Part shown: positions 26,481 to 36,054 of the stretch, one piece after another | Numbering within the stretch: the stretch's first letter is position 1 | Layout of the letters: the number at the start of each line of letters is the position of its first letter | Program-made: the position numbers and the translations under genes | Source: an uncultured Bryobacterales bacterium | GTDB taxonomy: Bacteria; Acidobacteriota; Terriglobia; Bryobacterales; UBA6623 | DNA length: 64,000 nucleotides | Direction of reading: 5' to 3' | Assembly: GCA_951813065.1 (NCBI GenBank) | Contig: CATOTH010000002.1 | Coordinates: forward strand, 806,001 to 870,000 | The notes under the pieces: model-generated | The model's database searches: none | What the model was told of the DNA's origin: nothing | What the model saw: the letters and a program-made list of their open reading frames with translations, nothing else

Positions 26481-27767
26481 TCACGCGCCGGGCCGGGCGG
26501 CAGCCATTTGGATGCGCCCGTAGGTCAACGACCGCCAGAGCCATTCGAGCGGACCAAACCGGAAGCGCTGCAGCCACCAGATGCTGAAGGCGACATGCAC
26601 GACCCATTGGGCAAGCACGATCATATACAGCTGGAGCCGCGCCAGGTCGTTCCACAGCCCCAGCCCGAGGTCGTGGAAGATCGCCAGAGCGAGCGCGCTC
26701 TGCAGGATGTAGTTAGTGAGCGCCATGCGTCCGACGACCGTGAGGCCGTCACGTAGCCGCGGCAGCCAACCGCGCCGGAACGCGATCACGGTGACGGCGG
26801 CGATGCCCAGTGCCCAGGAGACGCGCCCGAGATCGTAGGTGGGCGCAAAGCCCGAGGTCCACTGGATCGCGAAGCCAGTGCCAACCTTCATCGCCACTTC
26901 GTAGCCGTTGACCGCCAAGCCGGTCGTGAGGCCGACAACTGCCAGCACGGTGTAGAACCGCGAGCTGCGGTCTCCTGGCAGCACTCCGGTCTTGAACAGG
27001 GCCAATCCCAGGAGCATGCAAGCAGTCGAGTCCCACAGCATGAACGGCACGAGCGGCCATACGTCGCCGAACAAGGCGGCATTGGCTGCGAAGGACTGCC
27101 AGTAGCTGCCCGTGAACCGTAGCGCCTCCTGCTCATCGACTCCGTCGGTCGGGGCCAGCTCCGCCTCGGCTTCGGACCAACCATCCAGCAACCTGCGTTC
27201 CCCAGCCGATACTTCCTCGCCGGCTGCGATCCGCTCCTCGACGGCTGCGGCCCGCTCGGGCACGATCGTGAGCACCGCGAAGATGGCGCCGTGCAGCATA
27301 GCGAGGCTCAGGAAGGTCAGCCCCGCCGCCACGAACAGCGCTTTCGGCCGCCACTTCCGGCACGGATACAGGACCATGCCGGCAAGCGCGTACGAAATCA
27401 GGATGTCGCCGATCCATAGCAGGACGAATAGATCGACAAGCCCGATGCAGAGCAGCAGGAACTGGCGCCGGTAATAGATCGCTGCGCCCTTGGCTCGCTC
27501 GCCGGTGCCGAGCATTGCGATCCCGGCCCCGAACAGCATGGCGAACAGGGCGCGCATGGCGCCTTCGACCAGCAATTCCCCGGCAACGTAGGCGGCAAGG
27601 CCGGCGCCCTCGACGGCACCGTCCGCCACGGGACTGGTGTAGGACTGGAGCGGAAGCCCGAACACCAGGATGTTCATTGGCAGGATCCCCAGCAGCGCCA
27701 GGCCGCGGAGTCCGTCGATGCACCCGATCCGAGCGGATGGCGCGGCCGGGACTTGCGTTGTCACCAT
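26481..27767 (-). CDS. DUF418/YeiB-family membrane protein
   Basis: A 428-residue polytopic membrane protein. The N-terminus RIGCIDGLRGLALLGILPMN is the hallmark of the heparan-alpha-glucosaminide-acyltransferase-like/YeiB group. The C-terminal DUF418 region contains GRMALTNYILQSALALAIFH and ends with WLQRFRFGPLEWLWRSLTYG. About ten membrane segments. Family members may move acyl groups or ions, but none is well defined. The ATG at 27767 is preferred over earlier in-frame codons. Confidence 0.85.
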   Translation of the reverse strand: MVTTQVPAAPSARIGCIDGLRGLALLGILPMNILVFGLPLQSYTSPVADGAVEGAGLAAYVAGELLVEGAMRALFAMLFGAGIAMLGTGERAKGAAIYYRRQFLLLCIGLVDLFVLLWIGDILISYALAGMVLYPCRKWRPKALFVAAGLTFLSLAMLHGAIFAVLTIVPERAAAVEERIAAGEEVSAGERRLLDGWSEAEAELAPTDGVDEQEALRFTGSYWQSFAANAALFGDVWPLVPFMLWDSTACMLLGLALFKTGVLPGDRSSRFYTVLAVVGLTTGLAVNGYEVAMKVGTGFAIQWTSGFAPTYDLGRVSWALGIAAVTVIAFRRGWLPRLRDGLTVVGRMALTNYILQSALALAIFHDLGLGLWNDLARLQLYMIVLAQWVVHVAFSIWWLQRFRFGPLEWLWRSLTYGRIQMAAARPGA

Positions 27768-27995
27768 GATCCGCTTACCGCCTGGAAGGCTCCGGCGGCG
27801 CATCCAGGTGCCCGTGTGCCGGCCGGGGAAGCCGTCCGATTTCACAGTAGGCAGGCGGTCTGCTTGGTGCGCGGAAGCCCCTGCCAAAATCAATGCGGGC
27901 AAGCACCGTTTCGCATCGCTGGTTTCTGTCGGAGATGGAGTGGTACAGCTGGTGTTTCCAAGTCATCCGGAAATGCCCTGCGTGGCACATACCGG

Positions 27996-29447
27996 TCATT
28001 TGCGCCAGAACCAAGGCGTCAGCGTCACCAGCAAGGTGTAGAACTCCAGTCTACCGGCGATCATGTTGAAGCTCAGCACCCACTTGGCCAGCGCCGGAAG
28101 GTGGCTGTAGTTGTCCGTCGGGCCCACGTCGCCCAGAGCCGGGCCGATGTTGAACATCGCGGCTGCCACCGCCGAGATCGCGGTCAGCACGTCAATCCCG
28201 AGCGCGGCCAGCGCCAGGCACGAAACGAAATTGACCATGAAGGCGAGGTAGACCAGGTTGAGGAGGCTCTGGATCGCTGGTTCGGGCACGACCCGGCCTC
28301 CGAACCTGACTGCGAAGACCCCGTGGCGCTCGACCATGCGTTTGAACTCCCGCCCCACCACCTTGGCCAGCACGGCGATACGCGAGATCTTCATCCCGCT
28401 TGCCGTCGAGCCGGTGCAGCCACCGACGAACATGAGAACCAAGAGCACCAGCTGCCCGAGCGGGGGCCAGAGTTCAAAATCGTCCGTGGCGAATCCGGTG
28501 GTGGTCATGATCGAGGTGACCTGGAACAGACCCGTGCGCAGGGAGCGTTCCAGGTCGTAGCCGAGTTGGAAGAACAGAAGCGCCCCGGCCACCACGGTCG
28601 CGAGGCCGATCGCTCCGACGTAGTATCGGAACTCGTAGTCGCGCAAGGCGCCGATGGGCCGACGTTCCACCAGCGCGCGGTAGTGCAGGATGAAGCTGGC
28701 ACCGCCCAGGAACATGAACAGCACGGTGATGTACTCCACTAGCGGGTTCTGGAAAGCTGCGATGCTTGCGGTGCGGGTCGAGAAGCCGCCGGTTGCCAGG
28801 GTCGCGAACGCGTGCGAGATAGCGTCGAACGGTCCCATGCCCGCCAATACGAGCAATCCGAAGAGCGCGGCGGTCAGCGACACGTAAATGCCCCACAGCG
28901 ACGTTGCAGTCTCGGCGATGCGCGGCTTGAGCTTCTCCGACTTCGCCCCGGAGAACTCTGCTCTGTACAGATGCATGCCTCCGTGGCCGACTAGCGGCAG
29001 CACGGCGATCACCAGAATCACGATCCCCATACCGCCGAGCCACGACGACATGGCGCGCCACAGCAGGATCGGCCGGGACAACGATTCAACCTCTTCAAGG
29101 ATCGACGCCCCCGTCGTTGTGACGCCCGAAACGGATTCGAACACGGCATCCGTGAATGTCTCTACACCCGGAGCGAAAAGGAACGGCAGGCCCCCGAACA
29201 GCCCCGCAGCGACCCAGGCCGCGACCGTCAGGAGAATGCCTTCGCGCTGGGTCAGTTCGCGCGTGTCTCCGCGACACGTTCCCCAGAGCAGGACTCCCGT
29301 GCCGACCGTGGCCACCATGGCCCCGGCAATCGCGGCGAGGTCGTCACCGCCGGTCGCCAGGGACAGGGCGGCAGGGAAACCCATCGTCGCTCCGAACGCT
29401 GCCAGGAAGAGTCCCAGCACTCGTCCGATCCGGGTCCAGCGGATCAC
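27996..29447 (-). CDS. trkH: Potassium uptake protein TrkH
   Basis: A 483-residue channel-like subunit of the Trk potassium uptake system, with four pore-loop repeats. Filter-like segments include SVSGVTTTGASIL, ATLATGGFSTR, IMTTTGFATDDF and GGCTGSTASGMKI, each with the key glycine. The trkA gene lies directly upstream in the operon and overlaps its start by four bases. The 228 bases on its 3' side before the DUF418 start hold no recognised gene. Confidence 0.95.
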   Translation of the reverse strand: MIRWTRIGRVLGLFLAAFGATMGFPAALSLATGGDDLAAIAGAMVATVGTGVLLWGTCRGDTRELTQREGILLTVAAWVAAGLFGGLPFLFAPGVETFTDAVFESVSGVTTTGASILEEVESLSRPILLWRAMSSWLGGMGIVILVIAVLPLVGHGGMHLYRAEFSGAKSEKLKPRIAETATSLWGIYVSLTAALFGLLVLAGMGPFDAISHAFATLATGGFSTRTASIAAFQNPLVEYITVLFMFLGGASFILHYRALVERRPIGALRDYEFRYYVGAIGLATVVAGALLFFQLGYDLERSLRTGLFQVTSIMTTTGFATDDFELWPPLGQLVLLVLMFVGGCTGSTASGMKISRIAVLAKVVGREFKRMVERHGVFAVRFGGRVVPEPAIQSLLNLVYLAFMVNFVSCLALAALGIDVLTAISAVAAAMFNIGPALGDVGPTDNYSHLPALAKWVLSFNMIAGRLEFYTLLVTLTPWFWRK

Positions 29448-30826
29448 TTGGGGACTTTCGCGCGCTTGGAGCGTGAGAGGAATGCCGATTCAAGTTCTGG
29501 GACGACGCTGGCCAGGGCGAAGAAGATGACCCGGTCGCCTTCGTGGACCGCGCCCTCTCCTTGTGGCACCATGACGTGGCCGTTGGGCCTCTGGATCGCC
29601 CCTACGATCGCTCCCCGCGGGAGGCGGATGTCGCGCAACTTCCTATCGAGGATCTTGGACCCTCTCGTGGCAATCAATTCGATCGCTTCAGCCTCTTCCT
29701 CGCGAAATGTGGTGACCGACAGGACGCGCCCTTTGCGGACGTATTGCAGGATCATGTCCACGGCCGTGAGGCGCTGGCTGATCGAAGTGTTGATGCCCAG
29801 CCTTTGCACGATCGGCAAGTAGTGCAGGCGGTTGATCAAGGCGACGATCTTGAATGCTCCCAGGCGCCGCGCGAGAAGCGAAGCGACGATGTTGTCCGCA
29901 TCGTCCTTGGTAAGGGCGAGGAATGCGTCGGCGCCCTCGATGTTCTCTTCCTCCAGCGTTTGCTGGTCCGTGCCGTCGCCGTGGACCACGATCGTCTTGT
30001 CCAGGATGTTCGAAATCAGCTCGCATCTAGCTGGGTCGCGCTCAATCAGCTTGACGGCCACGCCGGTTCGCTCGAGTTCCTGCGCCACCCAGATGCCCAG
30101 TTGCTTGCCTCCGACAATCACCGCCCGGCGAACGGCCTTCTGGGGCTGGATTCCCATGAACCACAGGACGTCCTCGAGGTTCTCGCGGGTCGTGCAGATG
30201 TAAATGTGATCCCCGGGCTCCAAGCGCTGAGCGCCGTGAGGGATGATCACTTGCGGACCGCGGAAGATCATGGCGATCAGGCTGTCCGCGGGAGGGCCTG
30301 CCGCGTCGAGTTCCTCGACGGTCTTGCCTGCGTACCAGCTGTCCCGATCGACGTTCATCCCGAACAGCTTGACTTCCCCGTCGGCGAAATCAAGAATGTC
30401 CGAAACACCCGGTATATGGAGTACGCGCATGATGCGCCGCATGATGTGGGTTTCGGGGTGGATGATGCGGTCGACCTTGAGGCCCATCTCGTCGAGGATT
30501 CGTTCCCAGTGCTGGAACTCGTGAGTGCGGATGCGTGCGACCTTGACCCTCGCGGCCGAGTCCGTCTGGGCGATCATGCAGGCCAGCAGGTTGATCTCGT
30601 CGGAGTCGGTCTCCGCGATCAGCATCTCGGCGTCGCCGAGGCCGGCCTTGTGAAGGGTCCTGACGCTGCCGGCGCTACCTTGGACTATCTTGGCGTCCAG
30701 ATGCTCCTCGAGTTCCAGGCAACGCTCGGCGTCCTGCTCGACGATAGTGACTTGGTTGCCTTCGCGGATCAAGCGAGCGGCGATGAGGGCGGCACCTTCG
30801 CCCCCTCCAGCGAGGAGAATGCGCAT
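29444..30826 (-). CDS. trkA: Trk potassium uptake regulatory protein TrkA
   Basis: A 460-residue cytoplasmic ring subunit with two tandem RCK units. Each has an NAD-binding Rossmann fold: ILLAGGGEGAALIAARL at the N-terminus and AVIVGGKQLGIWVAQEL near residue 235. Each is followed by a TrkA-C domain, for example DRKLRDIRLPRGAIVGAI. It gates TrkH according to ADP/ATP and NAD(H). The ATG at 30826 starts the Rossmann strand directly. It overlaps trkH by four bases. Confidence 0.96.
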   Translation of the reverse strand: MRILLAGGGEGAALIAARLIREGNQVTIVEQDAERCLELEEHLDAKIVQGSAGSVRTLHKAGLGDAEMLIAETDSDEINLLACMIAQTDSAARVKVARIRTHEFQHWERILDEMGLKVDRIIHPETHIMRRIMRVLHIPGVSDILDFADGEVKLFGMNVDRDSWYAGKTVEELDAAGPPADSLIAMIFRGPQVIIPHGAQRLEPGDHIYICTTRENLEDVLWFMGIQPQKAVRRAVIVGGKQLGIWVAQELERTGVAVKLIERDPARCELISNILDKTIVVHGDGTDQQTLEEENIEGADAFLALTKDDADNIVASLLARRLGAFKIVALINRLHYLPIVQRLGINTSISQRLTAVDMILQYVRKGRVLSVTTFREEEAEAIELIATRGSKILDRKLRDIRLPRGAIVGAIQRPNGHVMVPQGEGAVHEGDRVIFFALASVVPELESAFLSRSKRAKVPK

Positions 30827-30950
30827 GGCGGTCCAAGCCCGGTTCCTTGAGACTATCACGCTACGCGAGTGAGACCTCCCGATCGACGGTCGCTGCGAAC
30901 TGGCTCTTCGCGTCGCGCTCCGCCGTCGCAGCCTGCCCGGGAGGCGCCTG

Positions 30951-32420
30951 CGAGCGCATCCTCGCCCTGCGCCTGCACGACCTCTCCGTTCACGACATCT
31001 CCGCCCGCCTGCGCCTCGAAAACCTGCCCCACAGCGTCGGCTTCGTCCACAAGGTCCTGCGCGCGGCCGGCCTACCCAAGCTCGCCCGCCGCGCCCCCGA
31101 GCAGCAACCCGCCGTCCTGCAGGCCCCGCTCGCCGACCGCCGTGCCCTCGACCTCGCCCCGCGCCGCTTCCGCACCCCTTTCGGTGGCCTGTTCCTGTTC
31201 GCCCCCGACCTCGCCCGCCTCGATCTCGACCGCCTCGCCGCCGGCCTGCCCGGCTCCGAGTTGATCCCCGCCGGCTGCGCCCTGCTCGCCCTCAAGCTCT
31301 GGGGCATCGGCCGGCCCTCCCGCATCATGCCCGCCGTGCTCGACGAGGGCATCGCCCTGTTCGCCGGCCTCAACGCCAGCCCCAAGCGCTCCACCCTCAC
31401 CGAGTACTCCTGCCGCTGCGATCCCCGCCTGCTCGATCCCTTCACCCAGCGCTGGCACGACGCCCTCAGCGCCCTCGACAGCTCCCTCGGCTCCGGCCGC
31501 TCCTTCGACCTCGACTTCCACGCCATCCCCTACCACGGCGACGACGCCCTCGTCGAAAAACACTACGTCTCGAAGCGCTCCCGCCGCCAGAAGGCTATCC
31601 TCTGCTTCCTGGCCCGCGACGCCGAGGCGCGCACCTTTGCCTGGGCCAGCGCGCGTCCCTCCAAGGTCACCCACAACGACCAGATCCTGCGCTTCGTCGA
31701 TGCCTGGAAGGAGCGCACCGGCCGCCAGCCCGCCGAACTGGTGTTCGACTCCCGGCTCACCGCCTACGCCAACCTGGCCCGGCTCGAGGCCCGCGGCATC
31801 GTCTTCCTCACCCTGCGCCGCCGCAGCGCCAGAATGGTCGAGCAACTGCTTGGCCTGCCCCGTGACCAATGGCGCACCGTCCAGCTCACCAACGTCGGCC
31901 GCGCTACCGCACGCCGCGCATCCTCGACCAGACCGTCCGCATCAAGGACTACCCCCAGCCCATCCGCCAGATCGCCATCCGCGACCTGGACCACGACAAG
32001 CCCACCCTGCTGCTCACCAACCAGTTGGACGCGTCCCCGCGCGAGCTGATCGACCGCTATGCTCGCCGCATGCTGATCGAGAACACCATCGCCGACGCCG
32101 TCAACTTCTTCCACATGGATGCGCTGTCCGCCGCCGTGCCCCTGCGCATCGATCTCGACGTCCAGCTGACCCTGATGGCCTCCGCCCTGTACCGCCTGCT
32201 CGCCAACCGCCTCGGCGACCGCTTCCGGACCGCCGAACCCGCCAGCCTGTTCCGCAAGTTCGCCGAGGCCAGCGCCACCATTGACATCAACGACGAGCGG
32301 ATCGAGGTCAAGCTCGGTCGCCGGGGCCACGACCCGCACCTGATCGAGGCTGGCTACGGCGACTCCACTACCTCCATCCCCTGGCTCCACAATCGCGCTC
32401 CGAAAATCAACTTCGCCTGA
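30951..32420 (+). pseudogene. Transposase remnant (frameshifted, N-terminus missing)
   Basis: Matches residues of the intact transposase downstream from the ERILALR segment to the final KINFA. The reading frame is broken once, near 31903, where GGCCGCGCTACC stands against GGCCGCCGCTACC in the intact copy. Three residues are missing at GCALLALKLWG. The helix-turn-helix part of the N-terminus is gone, so no active enzyme is expected. Other differences are scattered substitutions. Confidence 0.85.
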
Positions 32421-32466
32421 CCTCCAGATGTCACACGTCGTATCTGTCTTGGGGAATCCGGCTAGC
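30951..32466 (+). mobile_element. Insertion-sequence copy 1, 5'-truncated
   Basis: Nearly identical at the DNA level to 34534-36059 and in the same orientation. Compared with that copy it lacks everything before codon 87 of the transposase reading. It also has a 9-base in-frame deletion near 31286 and a 1-base deletion near 31903. The right end reads GGGGAATCCGG, one base off the other copy's terminal inverted repeat. It is a dead remnant beside trkA. Confidence 0.85.
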
Positions 32467-32597
32467 TCAGGATTCTGCAATGCTCAGCGCAGAATGCCCC
32501 CTCTACGCCTGAAAGGAAGAGCGTCTCGGATCGAAGGCGTAATAGCAACGTGGCTGGTGAAATCCCCGATAGGTGCGCAGACGGACTAACCAGATGC
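32467..32597. other. Short spacer between IS copy 1 and the AAA ATPase
   Basis: About 130 bases, noticeably richer in A and T than the flanking chromosome. No gene, clear terminator or repeat is recognised. It joins the right end of the IS remnant to the 3' end of the minus-strand ATPase gene. Confidence 0.4.
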
Positions 32598-33806
32598 TCA
32601 GAGCATCTTGTGATTGAGGATTTCAGAATTCAGTCCATTCATGATAGTAAAAGGCTGCATCAAGGGATTCCTGAACCTAAAGCGGTAGCGACGTGGAGTT
32701 CCAAACCTCTGCAGGATCTTCCCACGCTTCTCACTGCAAAACTCGTTCAAGTGTCTAGCAAACGCAGGAATTCCATAGTTTCTTCCGGTTATCCTCTGGA
32801 TCGAGTCCCGTACGTCAGCAGCGGCAAAATAGCCTAACTCATCAATCTTGGCCACAGCGCACGCACAAAGAACTTCTCTATAGAGGTTGTCGGGCCGTGG
32901 GCTCGTGGTTGCCGTGTGAAATGCATTGCGGATGCTTTGCTGAGCGTTGGCAAGCGCTCTCCTGATAGCTTGGTCAACATCCGAACTCTGGACAAGATCG
33001 GGGTGTTCTCCCGTGGCTGCAGATCTGACTGCGTGGAGTCCAAGAAGATGAGCGTAGTGGGGTAGTCCCTGCGACAAGAGAACGATTCGGTCCATTGCAG
33101 TTTCCTCGGCTCGCAACTCAAGTTGGCTAACGCCGTTCTCAATGATCTGGCGGATCTCAGCTTGTGACATCCGGGGCAACCGTATCTGGACCAGCGCCCG
33201 TTCGACAGATTCGTGTTCAGCAATGAGTTCATCGACGCTGTCCGCCACCCCAACCAAGACCACAGTAGCTTTAACGGCATGATCTGAAAGCATCTTTACC
33301 AAGTCCGCGAAGACCCCCTTCTCCGACGGGGCCAACCGATCAAACTCATCCAGGATCAAGATCGGCAGCCTGTCCATGGAGAGCCGTTCCAGCGCTTTGC
33401 GAACGTCGTTCGGAGCCTGCCCATCTTGGAAGAAGTCGCTAGCACTCATCCGGCTCTGGGTTACGGATTTGCCGAAGCCCGGCACCGGTTGTTCCGTCAC
33501 CATGTCAATTTCACGAAACAGCTTGCTCCAAACGGAGCCAAATGTGTCAGTGCTGTCGCAATTGACCCGCGGGCAAAGAATCGGCGTGACATCCAAGAAC
33601 TGCGAGATGACAGACGAAAGCGAAGTTTTTCCAACTCCACGCTCACCATAGAGAACAACGTGCTGGCCCTTCTGGTGCACGGCGTCGAGTACTCCAAAGA
33701 GTTGTTCGTGGCGCCCGGCAAACAATGCCCTTGCGTCAATCGGAGCGTTGGGCGTGAAATATCTTCCCGCGTCGATGGTGAGCTTGAGACTTAGCTGTTC
33801 GTTCAT
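32598..33806 (-). CDS. AAA ATPase of the ORC1/Cdc6-like (AAA_16) type, IS-flanked
   Basis: A 402-residue P-loop protein. Walker A is GERGVGKT at residues 54-61, Walker B is ILILDEFDRL near 149-158, and a sensor-like VVLVGVADS follows. The last ~130 residues (DNLYREVLCACAVAKIDELG onward) look like a winged-helix tail. The layout resembles ORC/Cdc6-like ATPases and accessory-region AAA proteins; whether it serves replication, transposition or defence cannot be told. Its base composition is clearly lower in GC than the neighbours and it lies between two IS copies, so it was probably acquired. A TTGACG-N18-TATGAT promoter ends only six bases before the ATG. Confidence 0.75.
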   Translation of the reverse strand: MNEQLSLKLTIDAGRYFTPNAPIDARALFAGRHEQLFGVLDAVHQKGQHVVLYGERGVGKTSLSSVISQFLDVTPILCPRVNCDSTDTFGSVWSKLFREIDMVTEQPVPGFGKSVTQSRMSASDFFQDGQAPNDVRKALERLSMDRLPILILDEFDRLAPSEKGVFADLVKMLSDHAVKATVVLVGVADSVDELIAEHESVERALVQIRLPRMSQAEIRQIIENGVSQLELRAEETAMDRIVLLSQGLPHYAHLLGLHAVRSAATGEHPDLVQSSDVDQAIRRALANAQQSIRNAFHTATTSPRPDNLYREVLCACAVAKIDELGYFAAADVRDSIQRITGRNYGIPAFARHLNEFCSEKRGKILQRFGTPRRYRFRFRNPLMQPFTIMNGLNSEILNHKML

Positions 33807-33812
33807 GCCGCG

Positions 33813-33842
33813 ATCATACAACGACGCTGCATTGTTCGTCAA
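33813..33842 (-). promoter_or_regulatory. Putative sigma-70-type promoter of the AAA ATPase gene
   Basis: On the minus strand, TTGACG (33837-33842) and TATGAT (33813-33818) are 18 bases apart. The -10 box ends six bases before the ATG at 33806, so the transcript would begin at or next to the start codon and be leaderless. No ribosome-binding site is visible, which agrees with this. Confidence 0.45.
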
Positions 33843-33913
33843 ATAACTAACAATATAATGCCTTTCGCTGTTACGACGCTGACACAACCTATATCGATGT
33901 CGGCGGCCCTGAC

Positions 33914-33935
33914 CTGATTTCCCATGGGGAGTCAG
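33914..33935. repeat. 22-bp inverted repeat upstream of the AAA ATPase
   Basis: The arms CTGATTTCCCA and TGGGGAGTCAG meet without a loop and pair at 9 of 11 positions, centred on CCCATGGG. It lies about 110 bases before the ATPase start in a stretch without genes. The same CCTGATTTCCC string recurs at the presumed left end of IS copy 2, so this may be an old IS end or a protein-binding site. Confidence 0.35.
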
Positions 33936-34224
33936 AGCTATGACGGTCCGTGGCGAGGCCGCTGGTCCTAAACCACGCGATTCGAGAAGACTACGTCGGA
34001 ATGGGGCGCCAGTATGTCAGTACAGTCATGAATACATGAACAGTTATCCACTGATATATCGCTGTCGACCTGGAGTCTCGGCACCCACTTCCGAACGCCT
34101 CCGGCCCACCTCGGGTCTGCCCTGATTTCCCCGTAACCCGCTCGATTCCCAACCTTTGCGGCCTGTTCTTGGCCGCCAAACGGCCTGCATCGGCCCGCTT
34201 CCTCCTCCAGACACGATTCCCGGC

Positions 34225-34253
34225 TTGACGTGAACGTTTCATGATGATATTGT
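34225..34253 (+). promoter_or_regulatory. Putative transposase promoter
   Basis: TTGACG at 34225-34230 and TATTGT at 34248-34253 are 17 bases apart, close to the sigma-70 consensus. The -10 box sits inside an imperfect palindrome with CATGAT and ATCATG arms (34240-34262), a possible operator. Transcription would begin near 34260, after the earliest in-frame ATG codons at 34241 and 34244, which argues for translation from 34274. Confidence 0.45.
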
Positions 34254-34273
34254 TTTATCATGTTCATGGGTTC

Positions 34274-36013
34274 ATGCGACAAATGACGGATCCTGCTGAC
34301 CGCTTCCTCCAGCCTGCCTCCCCACGCCAACGCCGCTACGAGGCCCTCCGCGCCCGCTTCGTCGACGGCTGCTCCTCGGCCGAGGCCGCCAGCCGCTTCG
34401 GCTACGCCCCCGGCAGCTTCCGCAATCTCTGCTCCCAGTTCCTCCGCTCCCACGATCCCGATTTCCTGTTCCCCTCCGGCCGGCCCGCTCCCGCTCCCGC
34501 CAGCCCCGCCACCGACTCCGCCGCCAGCGCCCGCGAGCGCATCCTCGCCCTGCGCCAGCACGACCTCTCCGTCCACGACATCTCCGCCCGCCTGCGCCTC
34601 GAAAACCTGCCCCACAGCGTCGGCTTCGTCCACAAGGTCCTGCGCGCGGCCGGCCTGCCCAAGCTCGCCCGCCGCGCCCCCGAGCAGCAGCCCGCCGTCC
34701 TGCAGGCCCCGCTCGCCGACCGCCGTGCCCTCGACCTCGCCCCGCGCCGCTTCCGCACCGCCTTCGGCGGCCTGTTCCTGTTCGCCCCCGACCTCGCCCG
34801 CCTCGATCTCGACCGCCTCGCCGCCGGCTTGCCCGGCTCCGAGTTGATTCCCGCCGGCTGCGCCCTGCGCGCCCTGCTCGCCCTCAAGCTCTGGGGCATC
34901 GGCCGGCCCTCCCGCATCATGCCCGCCGTGCTCGACGAGGGCATCGCCCTGTTCGCCGGCCTCAACGCCAGCCCCAAGCGCTCCACCCTCACCGAGTACT
35001 CCTGCCGCTGCGATCCCCGCCTGCTCGATCCCTTCACCCAGCGCTGGCACGACGCCCTGTGCGCCCTGCACAGCCCCCTCGGCGCGGGCCGCTCCTTCGA
35101 CCTCGACTTCCACGCCATCCCCTACCACGGCGACGACGCCCTGATCGAAAAACACTACGTCTCGAAGCGCTCCCGCCGCCAGAAGGCCATCCTCTGCTTC
35201 CTCGCCCGCGACGCCGAGGCGCGCACCTTTGCCTGGGCCAGCGCGCGTCCCTCCAAGGCCACCCACAACGACCAGATCCTGCGCTTCGTCGATGCCTGGA
35301 AGGATCGCACCGGCCGCCAGCCCGCCGAACTGGTGTTCGACTCCCGGCTCACCACCTACGCCAACCTGGCCCGGCTCGAGGCCCGCGGCATCGCCTTCCT
35401 CACCCTGCGCCGCCGCAGCGCCAGCATGGTCGAGCAACTGCTTGGCCTGCCCCGTGACCAATGGCGCACCGTCCAGCTCACCAACGTCGGCCGCCGCTAC
35501 CGCACCCCGCGCATCCTCGACCAGACCGTCCGCATCAAGGACTACCCCCAGCCCATCCGCCAGATCGCCATCCGCGACCTGGGCCACGACAAGCCCACCC
35601 TGCTGCTCACCAACCAGCTGGACGCGTCCCCGCGCGAGCTGATCGACCGCTATGCTCGCCGCATGCTGATCGAGAACACCATCGCCGACGCCGTCAACTT
35701 CTTCCACATGGATGCGCTGTCCGCCGCCGTGCCCCTGCGCATCGATCTCGACGTCCAGCTGACCCTGATGGCCTCCGCCCTGTACCGCCTGCTCGCCAAC
35801 CGCCTCGGCGACCGCTTCCGGACCGCCGAGCCCGCCAGCCTGTTCCGCAAGTTCGTGGAGGCCAGCGCCACCATTGACATCAACGACGAGCGGATCGAGG
35901 TCACGCTCGGTCGCCGGCCCCACAATCCGCACCTGATCGAGGCCGGCTATCCCGACTCCACTACCTCCATCCCCTGGCTCCACAATCGCGCTCTGAAAAT
36001 CAACTTCGCCTGA
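34274..36013 (+). CDS. IS transposase (DDE-type inferred)
   Basis: A 579-residue transposase. The N-terminus has a helix-turn-helix-like domain (RYEALRARFVDGCSSAEAAS, FGYAPGSFRNLC) followed by a second small helical unit (LRQHDLSVHDISARLRLENL). Acidic candidates for a catalytic triad occur in SFDLDFHAIPYHGDD, ELVFDSRLTTY and a C-terminal RRMLIENTIADAVNFFHMD, the last like the E of IS4-group enzymes. The composition is extremely rich in C in third positions, unlike ordinary genes here. The family name is not assigned with confidence. Confidence 0.8.
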   Translation: MRQMTDPADRFLQPASPRQRRYEALRARFVDGCSSAEAASRFGYAPGSFRNLCSQFLRSHDPDFLFPSGRPAPAPASPATDSAASARERILALRQHDLSVHDISARLRLENLPHSVGFVHKVLRAAGLPKLARRAPEQQPAVLQAPLADRRALDLAPRRFRTAFGGLFLFAPDLARLDLDRLAAGLPGSELIPAGCALRALLALKLWGIGRPSRIMPAVLDEGIALFAGLNASPKRSTLTEYSCRCDPRLLDPFTQRWHDALCALHSPLGAGRSFDLDFHAIPYHGDDALIEKHYVSKRSRRQKAILCFLARDAEARTFAWASARPSKATHNDQILRFVDAWKDRTGRQPAELVFDSRLTTYANLARLEARGIAFLTLRRRSASMVEQLLGLPRDQWRTVQLTNVGRRYRTPRILDQTVRIKDYPQPIRQIAIRDLGHDKPTLLLTNQLDASPRELIDRYARRMLIENTIADAVNFFHMDALSAAVPLRIDLDVQLTLMASALYRLLANRLGDRFRTAEPASLFRKFVEASATIDINDERIEVTLGRRPHNPHLIEAGYPDSTTSIPWLHNRALKINFA

Positions 36014-36054
36014 CCTCCAGATGTCACACGTCGTATCTGTCTTGGGGAATCAGG

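Larger units (their letters stand above)
34121..36054 (+). mobile_element. Insertion-sequence copy 2, apparently complete
   Basis: About 1.93 kb with one transposase gene. The right end GGGGAATCAGG (36044-36054) is the inverse of CCTGATTCCCC; the left end is tentatively CCTGATTTCCCC at 34121-34132, a match apart from one extra T. No target-site duplication is evident, so the left boundary is uncertain. The right 1.5 kb is repeated in the same direction at 30951-32466. The family is not assigned. Confidence 0.65.

Noticed and set aside
30827..30950. 5' extension of the IS copy 1 transposase reading frame
   Set aside because: The DNA no longer matches the intact copy before about 30951, and the translated residues are not transposase-like.
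31072..36000. Long open frames antisense to both transposase copies, up to 671 codons
   Set aside because: They arise from the strong GC bias at codon third positions of the transposase. The product is a low-complexity G/A/E/V-rich repeat without any domain.
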